Positions 25,314 to 37,900 of a stretch of 64,000 bases of DNA are shown piece after piece; the stretch's first letter is position 1; each line of letters begins with the position of its first letter. Made by a program: the position numbers and the translations under genes. This DNA is from Aselliscus stoliczkanus. Lineage: Eukaryota > Chordata > Mammalia > Chiroptera > Hipposideridae. The stretch is from assembly GCA_033961575.1 (NCBI GenBank), contig CM066732.1:68796687-68860686 (forward strand), in the 5' to 3' direction. The notes under the pieces were generated by a model. That model did not search any database, had not been told where the DNA came from, and saw nothing but the letters and a program-made list of their open reading frames with translations.

Positions 25314-26329
25314 TTTAAAAATAAAACAATCCAATACGAAATAAAGAGATTACTTTAATAATCTCAAAGCAAGCACAAGGAGTATTTGTTTTCATATTAA
25401 AGATATGCGTTGGGTTAAAAAAATCAGAACAATAATGCTCAATTTATTTCAGCATAAGGATATGTGAATTCAGAGGGCTCTATATTTATCATAGGCATTT
25501 AATCTCATAATAATATATTTTACATGGCTAGAATGTTAAGGTAATATGATAGTGTCAGGAAATGCAGATGGCAAAGATTTTTTCTTTTTAAATTTTAAAG
25601 CTATTCTTTAAATTTCACATTTTCTTTTAAGTTATATAAGTTGCACCAAATCTATATGGCTCAAATCAACGTTGGAAATCATGCTATTATTGAAATTAAT
25701 TGAATCAAAAAGATTTGTTGTTAGCAAGTAACTGAATTTTTAGTTTTCACATATTAACATTTTCAATATCTTCACATGATGTATATGTTAAAGTGTAAAT
25801 GACTTTTTAAAAAAATTTACTTAACACTGGAAGGTATGCTTCCACCTTTGCTTAAATATAAATAAAAGATGTATCCAAGTGTTCACAACTATAGACATGA
25901 TCTTACATTGCAAAATATACTACATATTCTTCTTAACAGCAGTCAGCTGGAAACTATAAAAACTTGACATCTATTTGACTGTCTCTGAGCCATCTGCCAG
26001 AATTCTACACAAGAAGAATATCAGGAGTATCAAGGAATTATTAGGAAATAAGGCAGGGGCTCTAGAATTTCGGAGCAACAATTTCTTGCTCATATTATAC
26101 TCAACCTTGTCATTTTTATTTAAGTTTATAGTCTTCCATAGTGGGAAGATAATCCCAGGCAAAGTTAATCAGGCCAGTATGAGAATAGATTGTATCTATT
26201 TTGTTATTTGTGCATATTATACTCAATAAAATATGATGTACAAAATTTGAAATAAAACAAAATGGCTGAATATTGTGTGGGAAAAATTTTTGCTGAAACA
26301 GGTGTAATCAAAAACTATGGTGAATGTTT
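23685..26329. other. AT-rich DNA with a (TA)n run; no gene recognised
   Basis: Long AT-rich stretch with stops in all frames. It holds the (TA)n at 25271-25313, listed separately. No other confident repeat or gene. Confidence 0.5.
25271..25313. repeat. (TA)n microsatellite
   Basis: Uninterrupted dinucleotide run of about 42 bases. Confidence 0.95.
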
Positions 26330-26830
26330 AGCTTTAAAAAATTTATTATAGTAAAAGACACATTGCCATTAATCACCCCCAAAATACTTGTCCTCATTTT
26401 GAACATGTTTATCCCATTGTTCTTGCCTCTTTCTGAAGCAGTTCTGGAAGTCCTCTTTTGTGAGTGTCTTTAATTGCACTGGCTTGGCTGCCTCAATGTC
26501 CTGAATCAATTAAAAATATTTACCTTTCATGGTCATTTTGACTTTGGGGAAGAATCAGAAGTCACAAAGTGACAGATCCAGTGAATAAGGTAGATGAGGA
26601 TACACCATAATGTTTTTATTTGACAGAAATTACCTTAATCAGAAGCGATGTGTGATACGAAATATTGTCATGATGGAGGATGATTAACAGCACACTTTAC
26701 AACACATCTTCTCTCAACCTTACCTGACTGCACCAAACTTGTCAAACACTGTTACTAAGATTCAGGCACCACTTCCCATACTGAAGATCTTTGCCTTTCC
26801 ATCGGATGGCACTTGGCAGCAGCAGTCACT
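26330..26830 (-). pseudogene. Older mariner-family transposase fragment
   Basis: Read on the minus strand it gives 'HHDNISYHTSLL', then 'KMTMKGKYF', 'IQDIEAAKPVQLKTLTKED' and 'FQNCFRKRQEQWDKHVQ'. These match the C-terminal half of mammalian mariner transposases from the second catalytic Asp region to the end. Stops interrupt it. It differs strongly from the two mariners at 20497 and 28804, so it belongs to another, older lineage. I did not find TIRs. Confidence 0.8.
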
Positions 26831-27323
26831 ATATTGTTTGATCATACCTCATAGAAGTAGCTCAAAGATGCCTCAAATAAATGATGTTTTTAAGAAACTT
26901 TGCAAGTATAAAAAATTTTTGTTTAAAGTTTATTTGTGATTATCCAATTGTATTTTGGGAAGGAACAGCTGTTGGAACCTATGTCAGTCTGCATATGGCA
27001 ATTTTTCTCTATAGATGTTGGGTTTTTTTGTTTGTTTGTTTTGTTTTGTAAGAGAAGAACCAAGGTCATTTTAATGTTTAGCATTGTTGCAGCAAGTATA
27101 TTTTGTCTCCTTATGTGTCATGAATCAAAAATAATGTTATACTGGTCAAGATGACCCAGACAGAAGTAGTTTTTATTTGTTAAACACATCTCTCCAACTG
27201 GTGTAAAATAGTTGAGCAAAACATACTTAAATCATCTCTTTTCCTCTGATTCTTAAAAGTAAATGAAGGAAGTTGAGAAACTTCCTTTGACCCACACTCT
27301 CAGGGATAAACAATGAACATTAG
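26831..27323. other. No recognised feature
   Basis: Mixed AT-rich DNA, with short open frames only. Confidence 0.45.
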
Positions 27324-27337
27324 AAAAATGTGTACAA
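27324..27337. repeat. TSD of the composite L1 (left)
   Basis: AAAAATGTGTACAA is repeated exactly at 34925-34938. The pair shows that everything between came from one L1 insertion plus later nested insertions. Confidence 0.92.
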
Positions 27338-27954
27338 GAGGACTTCTGGTAAGATGGTGAAATAGGCAGATGCTGTGCCAACTGCCTCCCAGGATCAGAC
27401 CCAGCTACAAATAATTTATACAACATCCAACCTCAGAAGTCCTCTGAACACTAGATGAACAGAACCTCTAAATGAAGGACTTAAAGAGGAGACAACATCG
27501 AGTCTGGTAGGAGGGGCGGAGATGAGGGAAGTTGAACCCTGTGAGGGATGCCTCAGCAGTGGAGAGGCTTCTCCGGTTGGGGGAGAGACCCTCCGGCCCC
27601 ACACCGAGCTCACTAGCCCAAAGTTGCTTTCCCGGGAAGAGGAGTTCCATGATAGCTAGCAGTAGAAATTAGTGAGAACTCTCTTTGCCCAGCTCAGTGA
27701 GGCTGAGGGCGGCTGGAGAACCAGTGGGGCTGTCACACGGACTCACTCACCAGTGAGCTGTATGACCCGGGCCCAGGAGCCTGCAGGAACGGACTAAACA
27801 GAGTACCTTTGGCACAGGAGCTGGAGGTTTTGGGACTATAGTTCCCCTGGTGTGGAGCTTGCACATGAGTACTGTACAGGAGGGCACCATTTTGTCAGGT
27901 CCAGGACCGCATTGGTCTGGTGGAATTGGCACAGAAGTGCATGTGTGTGCATGC

Positions 27955-28180
27955 GGCCTTGGGTCCCCACCCTCCACCCTACTTATGCTGAGTAGCCAGG
28001 GAAATACCTGGTGGGCATGCTTGGGCTCCAACAAGCTGTTCATTGAGACAGGGGAGAGTGTGAGCTGCCTTGGATCCCCACCCTGCTTATGCTGCATAGC
28101 CTGGGAAATGCTGGGCAGGCACGGTCTGGCTCCAAGAAGCTGCTCATTGAGACACGGGAGTGTGTGAGCCGCCTTGAATC
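27955..28180 (+). repeat. Tandem monomers in the L1 5' UTR
   Basis: 'GCCTTGGGTCCCCACCCT' near 27955, 'GCCTTGGATCCCCACCCT' near 28067 and 'GCCTTGAATCCCTGC' near 28171 begin successive units of about 100-115 bases. Each unit carries 'CTCATTGAGACA..GGGAG' or the close form 'TTCATTGAGACAGGGGAG'. There are two full units and the start of a third. The unit sequence is unrelated to the GC-rich monomers of the other L1s. Confidence 0.75.
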
Positions 28181-28803
28181 CCTGCTCTCCGCACTGCACG
28201 TGCAGAGTTGCCAGGCTGGCAATAGGCTGTCAGGCTGCTCTGCCTGATCTGTGAGTGGCTGATTGGGACAGGCTGAGACTGGGAGTTTTACTGGGAGAGA
28301 TGGGCCAGGGAGCTGTGTGCCTGCGAGATCCAGCCGGGGTTTTCCTGGTGAGTTTGTGAGGGCTAGTTACTGGTGCAGGAGTGCATGCTGCTCTGATTTG
28401 GTGGGGGCTTCTGACCACACCCTGTGGTGCCGTGGGGGCCTGCCCTGCCCATTTAGAGCTGTGTTGCCAGGGGCACCCTGAGCCCCTGGTGCCTGACCCC
28501 CTCCTCCGCAGGCCACAGAGGATTTTTTGCAGAAAGCCAGCATTGAGGGTTTTTGGTGGTGAATATGGTTCCAGAGCACACAGCTGCTAATTGCAGAAAG
28601 CTCACTGCAAGCCTGAGAGGGAGGCCAGCCCATGATGTGCTGAGCCTTTCTCCCCAACATAATTGGTGCTGAATTGTCCAGAGACTCTATTGCTGAGCAA
28701 GTGGTCTGCAGAATAAAGCAGGCAGAGAGCCTTTTTTTTTTTTTTTCAATCTCTTTTTTCTTTTCTTCTTTTTACTTCCCCCTTTTTTTCTTTATTATTA
28801 TTA

Positions 28804-30082
28804 TTGGGTTGTTGGAAAAGACATGATGCATGCTTGCGACATATTGCACTAGTTCATTTTTGGAAGTACTAGAGTCATTCACATCTATGTTATTACTATG
28901 TTATTTGCCAGCTGACAGTTCTAGCTTCATTCTAAAAAGAATTGAGCAATTTGGTTTGAGTTTTGAAGATTTTACAAGTCGAAGATGAAAGACCAAATTG
29001 TACATTTTGCCATATTTTACATTTTATTTCCATAAGGGGGGAAAATGCGCTTCAAGCTTATGAAAAGTTGCATAAGGTTTATGGTGACAATGCTCTACAA
29101 GAATGTCAGTGCCAACGATGGTTCACAAAATTCCAAGCTAGTGATTTTGATCTCAACGACGCTCCGTGGTCAGGGAGGCCCACCAAGGTTGATGACGACA
29201 AAATAAAGGCATTGATAGAGTCAAACCCATGTTACATGATACAAGACATTACAGAAACATTGAACATCAATTATTCAAGCTTTCACGGCCACCTGAAGAA
29301 GCTGTAGCACATAAGCAAGCTCGAGATTTGGGTTCTGCATGAACTCAAAGAAGCTCATTTGACAGTGCATATAAACATCTGCAATATGCTCATTAAATGT
29401 GAGGAAAACGATCCTTTTTTGAAGTGACTGATAACTGGTATGAGAAGTGGATTGTTTACAACAATGTGGTACACAAACGGTCTTGGTCCCGACATGACGA
29501 TTCTCCTCAAACGACATCGAAGCAGACATTCATCAGTGGAAGGTTATGCTCCCAGTGTGGTGGGATTTTAAAGGTGTCATGTTTTTCGAGCCCCTACCAA
29601 GGAACCAAACAATCAATTTGAATGTGTACTGCCAGCAATTGGACAGTTTGAGTGAATCCATCATCCAGAAACATCCATAGCTGGTTAATTATAAAGGAGT
29701 TGTGTTCCATCGCTAGAATGCAAGACCACACACAAGTTTGATTACCCGTCAAAAATTACTGGAGCTTGGATGGATGTGTTGCCACACCCTCCATACTCAC
29801 CTGACCTTGTGCCATCAGAGATCCACTTGTTTCGCTCTCTTCAAAACTCCTTGCATAGTATAAATTTCAATTCAGATGAGGCTGTACATCAACACCTTGT
29901 TCAGTTTTTCACAAATAAAGACAGGTCCTTCTATGAACAAAGAATTATGAAGCTCATTGAAAGATGGCAAAGGTTATGGAACCAAACGGGCAATGTATCA
30001 TTGATTGATCTTTGTTCTTTATATAAATAAATGACTTTTGAAAAACATAGACAAAGTGCATCATGACTTTCCAACAACCCAA
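28804..30082 (+). mobile_element. mariner transposon copy 2, nested in L1
   Basis: 1,279 bases flanked by TA (28802-28803, 30083-30084). TIRs TTGGGTTGTTGGAAAAG and CTTTCCAACAACCCAA. The interior aligns with copy 1 nearly throughout. It sits inside the 5' UTR of the L1 at 27338-34924, so it jumped after that L1 landed. Confidence 0.95.
28986..30030 (+). pseudogene. mariner transposase, broken
   Basis: A likely start ATG lies at 28986, with a frameshift at the G-run near 29036. The N-terminal DNA-binding part reads 'AYEKLHKVYGDNALQECQCQ' and 'DLNDAPWSGRPTKVDDDKI', with the linker motif 'SGRPT' clear. A TAG follows 'HGHLKKL'. The first catalytic block near 29430-29480 is frameshifted. The last block is open over 29770-30030: 'PHPPYSPDLVPSEIHLFRSL' (the Asp after PSDL-type context is altered to Glu-Ile) and 'FYEQRIMKLIERWQRLWNQ'. 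It cannot be active. Confidence 0.88.
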
Positions 30083-31554
30083 TATTTTTTTTTTCTTTCT
30101 CTTCTTTTTGTTCCTTTTCCTTCTTTTCTTTCATCTGTTTTATTTTTGTTGTTGTTTCTCAGACTTGTTTATCTGGATATTGCTTTGGTAACTGTTTTTC
30201 TGTCTTGTTCTCCTGTTTTTGTGTTTGTGTGTCTTTTGTATACTTTTGGTTTTCCTGTTTAAAATTTGCTTATTGAGCTTCTGTAGGAGTGTATTTGTTT
30301 TTTGGTGTTGTTGGGTTGCTTTGCTTTGTTTTTGTTTTATGAAGTGGACATGGACCTAGCACTGGCCCAGAAGCTGAGACTATACTGCATTTGTAGAAAC
30401 TACTGACCACAGCCTTTATGCACCTGTAACACCACCTCACCCACCTACAGCTGCATTGCCAGGGGCAATCGGGGTGCTATGGTGACTGACCCCACAGCAA
30501 CAAACTGTGGAAAAGGTATTTTACAACAGAAGGTGGTCTGCAGAGCCCTGGGGTCATCTTTGTGGTTTTCAGTGACCACAAACCTGCGCCACAGCCATTC
30601 AGGAGTAGGTTTAATGAATCTGTGAAGCAAGGTGGAGACTGAATGTAGTGTCCTTAGAATGCTATACAAGCAGGTCACAGACCAGGTATTGGTGTAAGAT
30701 CTCAATCTGCATTAACATCTGAAAAAACTACCAATCACATCACATAACTCACTTGAACTCCATCCTGCCAAGCTAGTGCCACACTGCAGAGGCACCCTCA
30801 ACACTGGGACAAATAGTCAGACACACACCCCTAAAAAGCCTCTTTCAATAGGTGGGCCTTACTGACATCTGACAAGTGGCAACAGGCCTAGGGGGCCTTG
30901 GGGCTTTCCTAAACTGCCTCAGGACTAATATAGGGGCAGCCAGTTTAAGTTCACACAGATACCATCCCCACATGACCCCAGATCCAACACGGCAGCAGTC
31001 AACTGCATATAGCCTTGAGGCACCTACCAGGTAGCCACAGACCGATAATAGATAGGTCTGTAACAAATCTGAGTGGGATCACACACACCCCCACCCCGCT
31101 GCCCCCAAAAGATACCAGAACCAATACACCCAGAGGCCAGTGTTAGACAAAACTAGAGTACTACCTGGTTTAACCTACATGTGGCACTCTCAAAGGACAT
31201 TTTCCACAGGCACAAGAGCCCACAGTGGCCCAAGCCTCCTCTGAAGAGGTCAACCTCCATGCAGCATCTCATATACTGTGAACAAAGCTGTATCTCCTAG
31301 CTAATCAATCTGAGAGTCAATCCCACACTCTGACAGGTCAAAAAATTAAACATTAACTTCAACAGTGACACCTCTGGAACACATGGGACAGGAGAATACA
31401 GAGACTGTGCAAGAAATCACCCAGTTGGAACAACAAAAAGGAAAAAAGAATAAAAAGACAATGAAAATAGTTTAAGAGACCTGTGGATAATATGAAGCAC
31501 AACAACAAGTATATCATAGGAATACCAGAAAGAGAAAAGAAGAAGCAAGGGATC

Positions 31555-31569
31555 AAGAATGTATTTGAA
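31555..31569. repeat. TSD of SINE (left)
   Basis: AAGAATGTATTTGAA, repeated exactly at 32043-32057 within L1 ORF1. Confidence 0.97.
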
Positions 31570-32042
31570 GGGCCGGCCGAGTGGTGCATTGGTTAAGCGC
31601 TGGTTTTGGGATGCCAGCGGCCCCGGTTCGGATCCCACATGAGGGCCAGTGACACTGCCCTCTACAGCTAACAACAGCTCCACCTGGAGCTGGGCTGTGC
31701 GAGCCCCGGTGATGGTGTGGGCTGCAGCCCCTGCTGCAGTGGGCTGCTATAGGCTACAGTGAGTGGCCGGCAGCCAGCATGAGCGGCTGGCAGCCAAGCG
31801 TGAGCGGCTGGCAGCCAAGAGTGAGCTGCCAATAGCCGCAGTGAGCGACATCCAGAGGCCAGCGACCGATCTGCCTCATCCGGGAAGAGCGCAATGACGA
31901 TACCAACAGTGAAGCAACATCCTCCGCAACTAAACTGAAGAACAAAAAGACAGCAACTTGTCTGTTCCCCTTCCCCGATTCCCCAACGCTGTTCCCCTCC
32001 GCCAATTCCCCAATAAAAAAAAAAAATCTTCAAAAAAAAAAA
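31570..32042 (+). mobile_element. tRNA-headed bat SINE (long form)
   Basis: 473 bases with an exact 15-base TSD. The head has an A box TGGTGCATTGG (31582-31592) and a B box GGTTCGGATCC (31625-31635), typical of tRNA-derived Pol III promoters. The body has 'ACAGCTAACAACAGCTCCAC', repeats of 'GAGCGGCTGGCAGCCAA' (about 31780-31825) and 'CAACTAAACTGAAGAAC'. It ends in AATAAA followed by A-runs and TCTTC, the layout of T+ class SINEs. The good TSD shows a recent insertion. Confidence 0.93.
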
Positions 32043-32057
32043 AAGAATGTATTTGAA
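32043..32057. repeat. TSD of SINE (right)
   Basis: Exact partner of 31555-31569. Confidence 0.97.
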
Positions 32058-32577
32058 GAAATTATGACTGAAAACTTCCCTACTTTGGTGAAGGAAATAG
32101 ACATACAAGCCCAGGAAGTGCAGAGAGTTCCAAACAAACTGAACCCAAACAGGTCCATACCAAGACACATCATAGCTAAAATGGCAAAGCTTAAAGACAA
32201 AGACAGAATCCTAAAAGCAGCAAGAGAAAGACAGCAGGTTACAAACAAAGGAGCTCCTATAATACTAACAACTGACTTTTCTACAGAAACTCTGCAGGCC
32301 AGAAGGGAGTGGCAGGAAATATGCAAAGTGATGCAAAATAAAGGCCTATAACCAAGATTTCTCTACCCAGCAAGGCTACCACTTAAAATTGAAGGAAAAA
32401 TAAAGAGCTTCTCAGAAAAAAATAAGCTTCAGGAATTCATTACCACCAACCCATCATTGCAGGAAATGTTAAAAGGGCTTTTTTAAACAGAAGAAGGGAA
32501 AAGAAGCTAGCCAAGGAAGACCAGGAATAAAAATAACAAATAACAAATACAAATAACAATACAAATACAAATAACAA

Positions 32578-32734
32578 AATGGCAATAAATATGCATGTAT
32601 CAATAATCATTTTAAATGTGAATGGGCTAAATGCTGCAATCAAAAGACACAGAGTGGCTGAGTGGATAAAAAAACAGGACCCATACATATGCTGTTTACA
32701 AGACAGTCATCTCAGATCAAAAGACACACACAGA
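32578..32734 (+). pseudogene. L1 ORF2 N-terminal endonuclease fragment
   Basis: Starts ATGGCAATAAAT and reads 'SIIILNVNGLNAAIKRHRVA' then '[15 protein letters not shown]'. The catalytic Glu position is Asp here (QDSHL against QETHL). It stops abruptly at 32734, where the inverted RT segment begins. Confidence 0.85.
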
Positions 32735-32735
32735 T

Positions 32736-34404
<1,669 letters not shown>

Positions 34405-34924
34405 AAAAACTGAATGAATGAGCAAAGTAAACAGAAACAGTCTCATAGATATAGAGGAAAAACAGGGTTGCTAGTTGGGAGGGGTGTGGGGATGAGGGAG
34501 AAGGGGAAGGGATTAGACAGAATAAATACCTAACTACAATATTGCCACAGGGATATGAAAGACAGTTCAGGGAATATAATTAATAATGTTGTAAATATTT
34601 TGCAGTGTCAGTTGGTCACATGTCTTGTTAGGGAGATCACTCTATTGATGAGGTAGAGGCTTGATCACTGCACTGTACACCTGGAGCTGATGTTGTATAT
34701 TATTATATGACAACTATAATTGAATATATATATATTTACGGGATGTGGAGTATGGTGTGGGTGTGGAATCAGTGGAATTGTAATTGATATGTATGATATT
34801 GGGGGAGTGGGGGAGTGGGGTGGCTGATTGGGGAAGGGGGCTGTCACTTTGAGGTATAAAGTATAACTATTGCGCTGTGTTACACACTTGAAACTAATTT
34901 TAAAAAATAATTAGTTAATAATAA
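34405..34924 (+). mobile_element. L1 3' UTR and poly(A) tail
   Basis: Contains the G-rich tract near 34798-34843 typical of L1 3' UTRs, then 'TGTTACACACTTGAAACTAA' and an A-rich tail running into the TSD. Confidence 0.85.
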
Positions 34925-34938
34925 AAAAATGTGTACAA
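34925..34938. repeat. TSD of the composite L1 (right)
   Basis: Exact partner of 27324-27337. Confidence 0.92.
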
Positions 34939-37900
34939 CTTAGAAAAACAGAGTTTGAGCAAGATAGCCAGCAATTGCAAGTGTATATGCCAAATCTCAG
35001 AATAAGATTTGCTGCACTGGCATGAAATCTGCTTTGTTAATCTGATTGTCTGAGTTGTACTTCCCTTATTCCTACAGCTCCCCTAGAATTGGAGAGATGG
35101 AGCCATGAGTACACATGGTCCAGGGTAAGACTTAAACCTAAGCACCACAAGCATTCCATCATGAGGGTGTACATTGTGAAAATCTTTTATTCACACAGCA
35201 GAATCGTGGAAATGCAGCCATGGAAGAGGATCAGAGCCTTTACTTCTTTTCCAAGTGCTTTGTGTTAAATAGTGTTTAACCTATTTATGCCACAGAAGGA
35301 TTGCAAATATCTTCTTATAAATTAATGAAGTTAACACAAAGAAATCATTCCAAATACCTGAGGATTTCCATGCCTCAGTTTTTTTGTTTTTTGTTTCTTT
35401 TAACTGGGAATGAATTCATGAGATTAAAGTTCATTTCAGGTTGTGTTTGAAAGTGTATCTCTGAGATTTAATGGCATTCTTTTAATATTCTCTAAGTTTT
35501 GCTGTAGTCTTCTCTTAAAAAGGTAACACTTTAAATGCCCCCTGGTGGAATTTAATAGAAACTATCTCACAGCTCTTAATGAGAATACCATAACATCTCA
35601 ATCTTTAATAAACATTGGTTGAGTTTTCACCATAAAAAAAAATGCATTTTTGTTTCTGGGAATTCAAAGATAACTATGGTATTTTGGTTCCATTATATAA
35701 ATGTAGTTTCAATTTCCTCAAGATTACATATCTACCGATTGTACTGATATCTGAATATAGGTACTTCTGGTTTCAGAAAGCCATGTGCTTATATACTGTC
35801 ACTTCCTAGTGTAATCTCCTATTAGAGAGACTTAACATCATGTGGGATGTGAGAGTAATTGTATAACAATAAAGAAATATATGCAAAACCAAGTAAATAA
35901 AATGAAACTAAATTGAAAAAAGCACAATGAGATAAATGATGCACAAAATATATGTTCTCTGGCTTACTGGGAAGATTTAAGGTCATACTCTAATATAAAT
36001 TTCTTAAAAGCTCTTTACATAGTTTTAAATTTTGGTTTTATTTTTTGGTCAAACAATTAGTCCCTTCTTACAGGATATCATGTTCCTGATGTACAATTAA
36101 TAAAATCAGACAGTATCAGGAGAAGTCCTGCTAGTTAACTATTAGTGGCCAGAGCTTCATAATTGCTGTATAGAATGGGTATGGATGCAGAACAGTATCC
36201 ACCAGGGTGCTACTGTGACAAATAAAATGATGTCTGTTAAAGTGCTATGGAATTTGAACACATTTGGCCAATTTAGAGATTTTCACACAAAGTCTGCTAA
36301 TACATTAGGATTTACATTATCATATTTTAAGGAATTATAAAGTTACAGTTTTGAAAAGAGTTTGATTTTAAGATCATGATAGACAAAGAGAAAAAAATAT
36401 AGACTGAACACTTCAGGAAATGACTGACAAATTGAAGGATACTTGATTTTCGACCACTGTGGCACTGTAGACACTGAGGAATTTCAATCTTTTCAGTAAA
36501 GGGTGCCAGGTCCAGTAGATGTCCAAATGGGCAAAGTGTAACATTATCCTACCTCACCCCTTAAAAAATCAACTTTAGGGGGGGCTGTCGATCCAGATGA
36601 GAAAATTAAACATAGAAAATTCTCTTGACTATGGGTTAAGGAAGAATTTTTTAATCAGCACTAAAAAAAAACAAAAAAACAAGAAAAAAACAACAAAAAA
36701 AAAAAACGAAAGAAAAAAAAGCAAAGAAAATTAAAAAAAAGAAAGCCCGAGAATGCCTTAATCAGTAAGGAAAAAGCTGTGAATTTGTGAATTGTGGTTA
36801 CATGAAAGTTAAAGCATCCTATTAAAACAAACAGATAAAGATCTTTAGCAGTGTGAAAAGGCAAGTCAGAATGGTGATAATAGTACGAAACAATAACTGA
36901 CAAAGTTCTTGTATCCAGAATATATTGATAACAAGAGCTCTGCTAAGCTTCAGCAATGTGAACCTCCCGAAGGAATCTCAGGCTGGCTGGTTCTTATGCA
37001 ACTCCTGTCAGATTTGTTTGAAACCAGATTTTGAAGCATTTGTGATATGAAAATGGAACATGTCCAATCAATCACAAAGAATTGAAAGTCCACCCTGTGA
37101 ACGGAAACTTGCATTTAGAATTTTGCCTCATTTGGGATATGTGCTCATTTTGCTCTAATCGTTTCGATGTTTTTCCTTTGAGAAGATCCCTGAGCTTGCA
37201 CATGACTAGCACAGTATGCCCTTACAGATGATAAGTTCGACTTAATTTTAGAATCTTATTGGGGCATCATTTTTCTTACATATTAAAAACATTAATAACT
37301 CCTAAAATAAATCAGAAAAAAAGTCAACTCAAAATGGCCAAAAAAGCATATGAAATTGATCAGTAAACAATGGGAAAATTGGTTCAAATTCTGTAATGAT
37401 GCAGGAAACACATATTAAAACAATATAGGGAGGCAAATTTTCACCTCTACCCTCTTAGGATTTTGGGGGGGGGGGTCTGGGCCTGATTATTAAATTGACA
37501 TAAGACATATCAGCAGGAGAAAATGCATAAAATCTATTTAATGCAAGTTTTATGTGACAAAGGAGCCCCATAAAGAATGAAGACCAAAAGTAGTAGCAAA
37601 ACCTAAATGCTCTTAAACCAGGTTTAATAAAAAGGGGCAATTATGAAAAAAATCACTGACCTCTGTGAGGAGTGTAAAGGAAAACACAAATTATTTTAAC
37701 AAGGACTGTTTGTATATATTTGTCTCCCTTCCCAGCTGGTAATGAGAATGCCACTTTTCTTCTGGTACAGGGAGCACATCTTCCACATGGGAATTTCATC
37801 TCTTGCTTTGAAGACAGAGAAGGAAGGTCAGTGTGTTCTTCATGCACCTGCTGTTTTACAAGTGCCTTTAATTCAGAATCATCAATGTGCCAGAGTAGCA

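Larger units (their letters stand above)
31436..32486 (+). pseudogene. L1 ORF1 remnant split by a SINE, N-terminus deleted
   Basis: Compared with the plus copy, sequence jumps from the 5' UTR ('GAATACAGAGACTG', about 31391) to the equivalent of position 55457 ('GAAATCACCCAGTTGGAACA'). The ORF1 start and coiled coil are thus gone, about 400 bases. After the SINE (31570-32042) the frame runs from 32064 and carries 'DIQAQEVQRVPNKLNPNR', 'PRHIIAKMAKLKDKDRILKA' and 'ETLQARREWQEICKVMQ'. A stop (TAA) follows at about 32349, and the tail ends 'ALQEMLKGLF'-like near 32486. It keeps CAGAGAGTTCC, the intact state at the site where both other L1s lost two bases. Confidence 0.85.

Noticed and set aside
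31780..31830. Direct 'GAGCGGCTGGCAGCCAA' repeats as a CRISPR-like array
   Set aside because: They are inner repeats of a SINE in a mammalian genome; spacing is not regular and there are no spacers.
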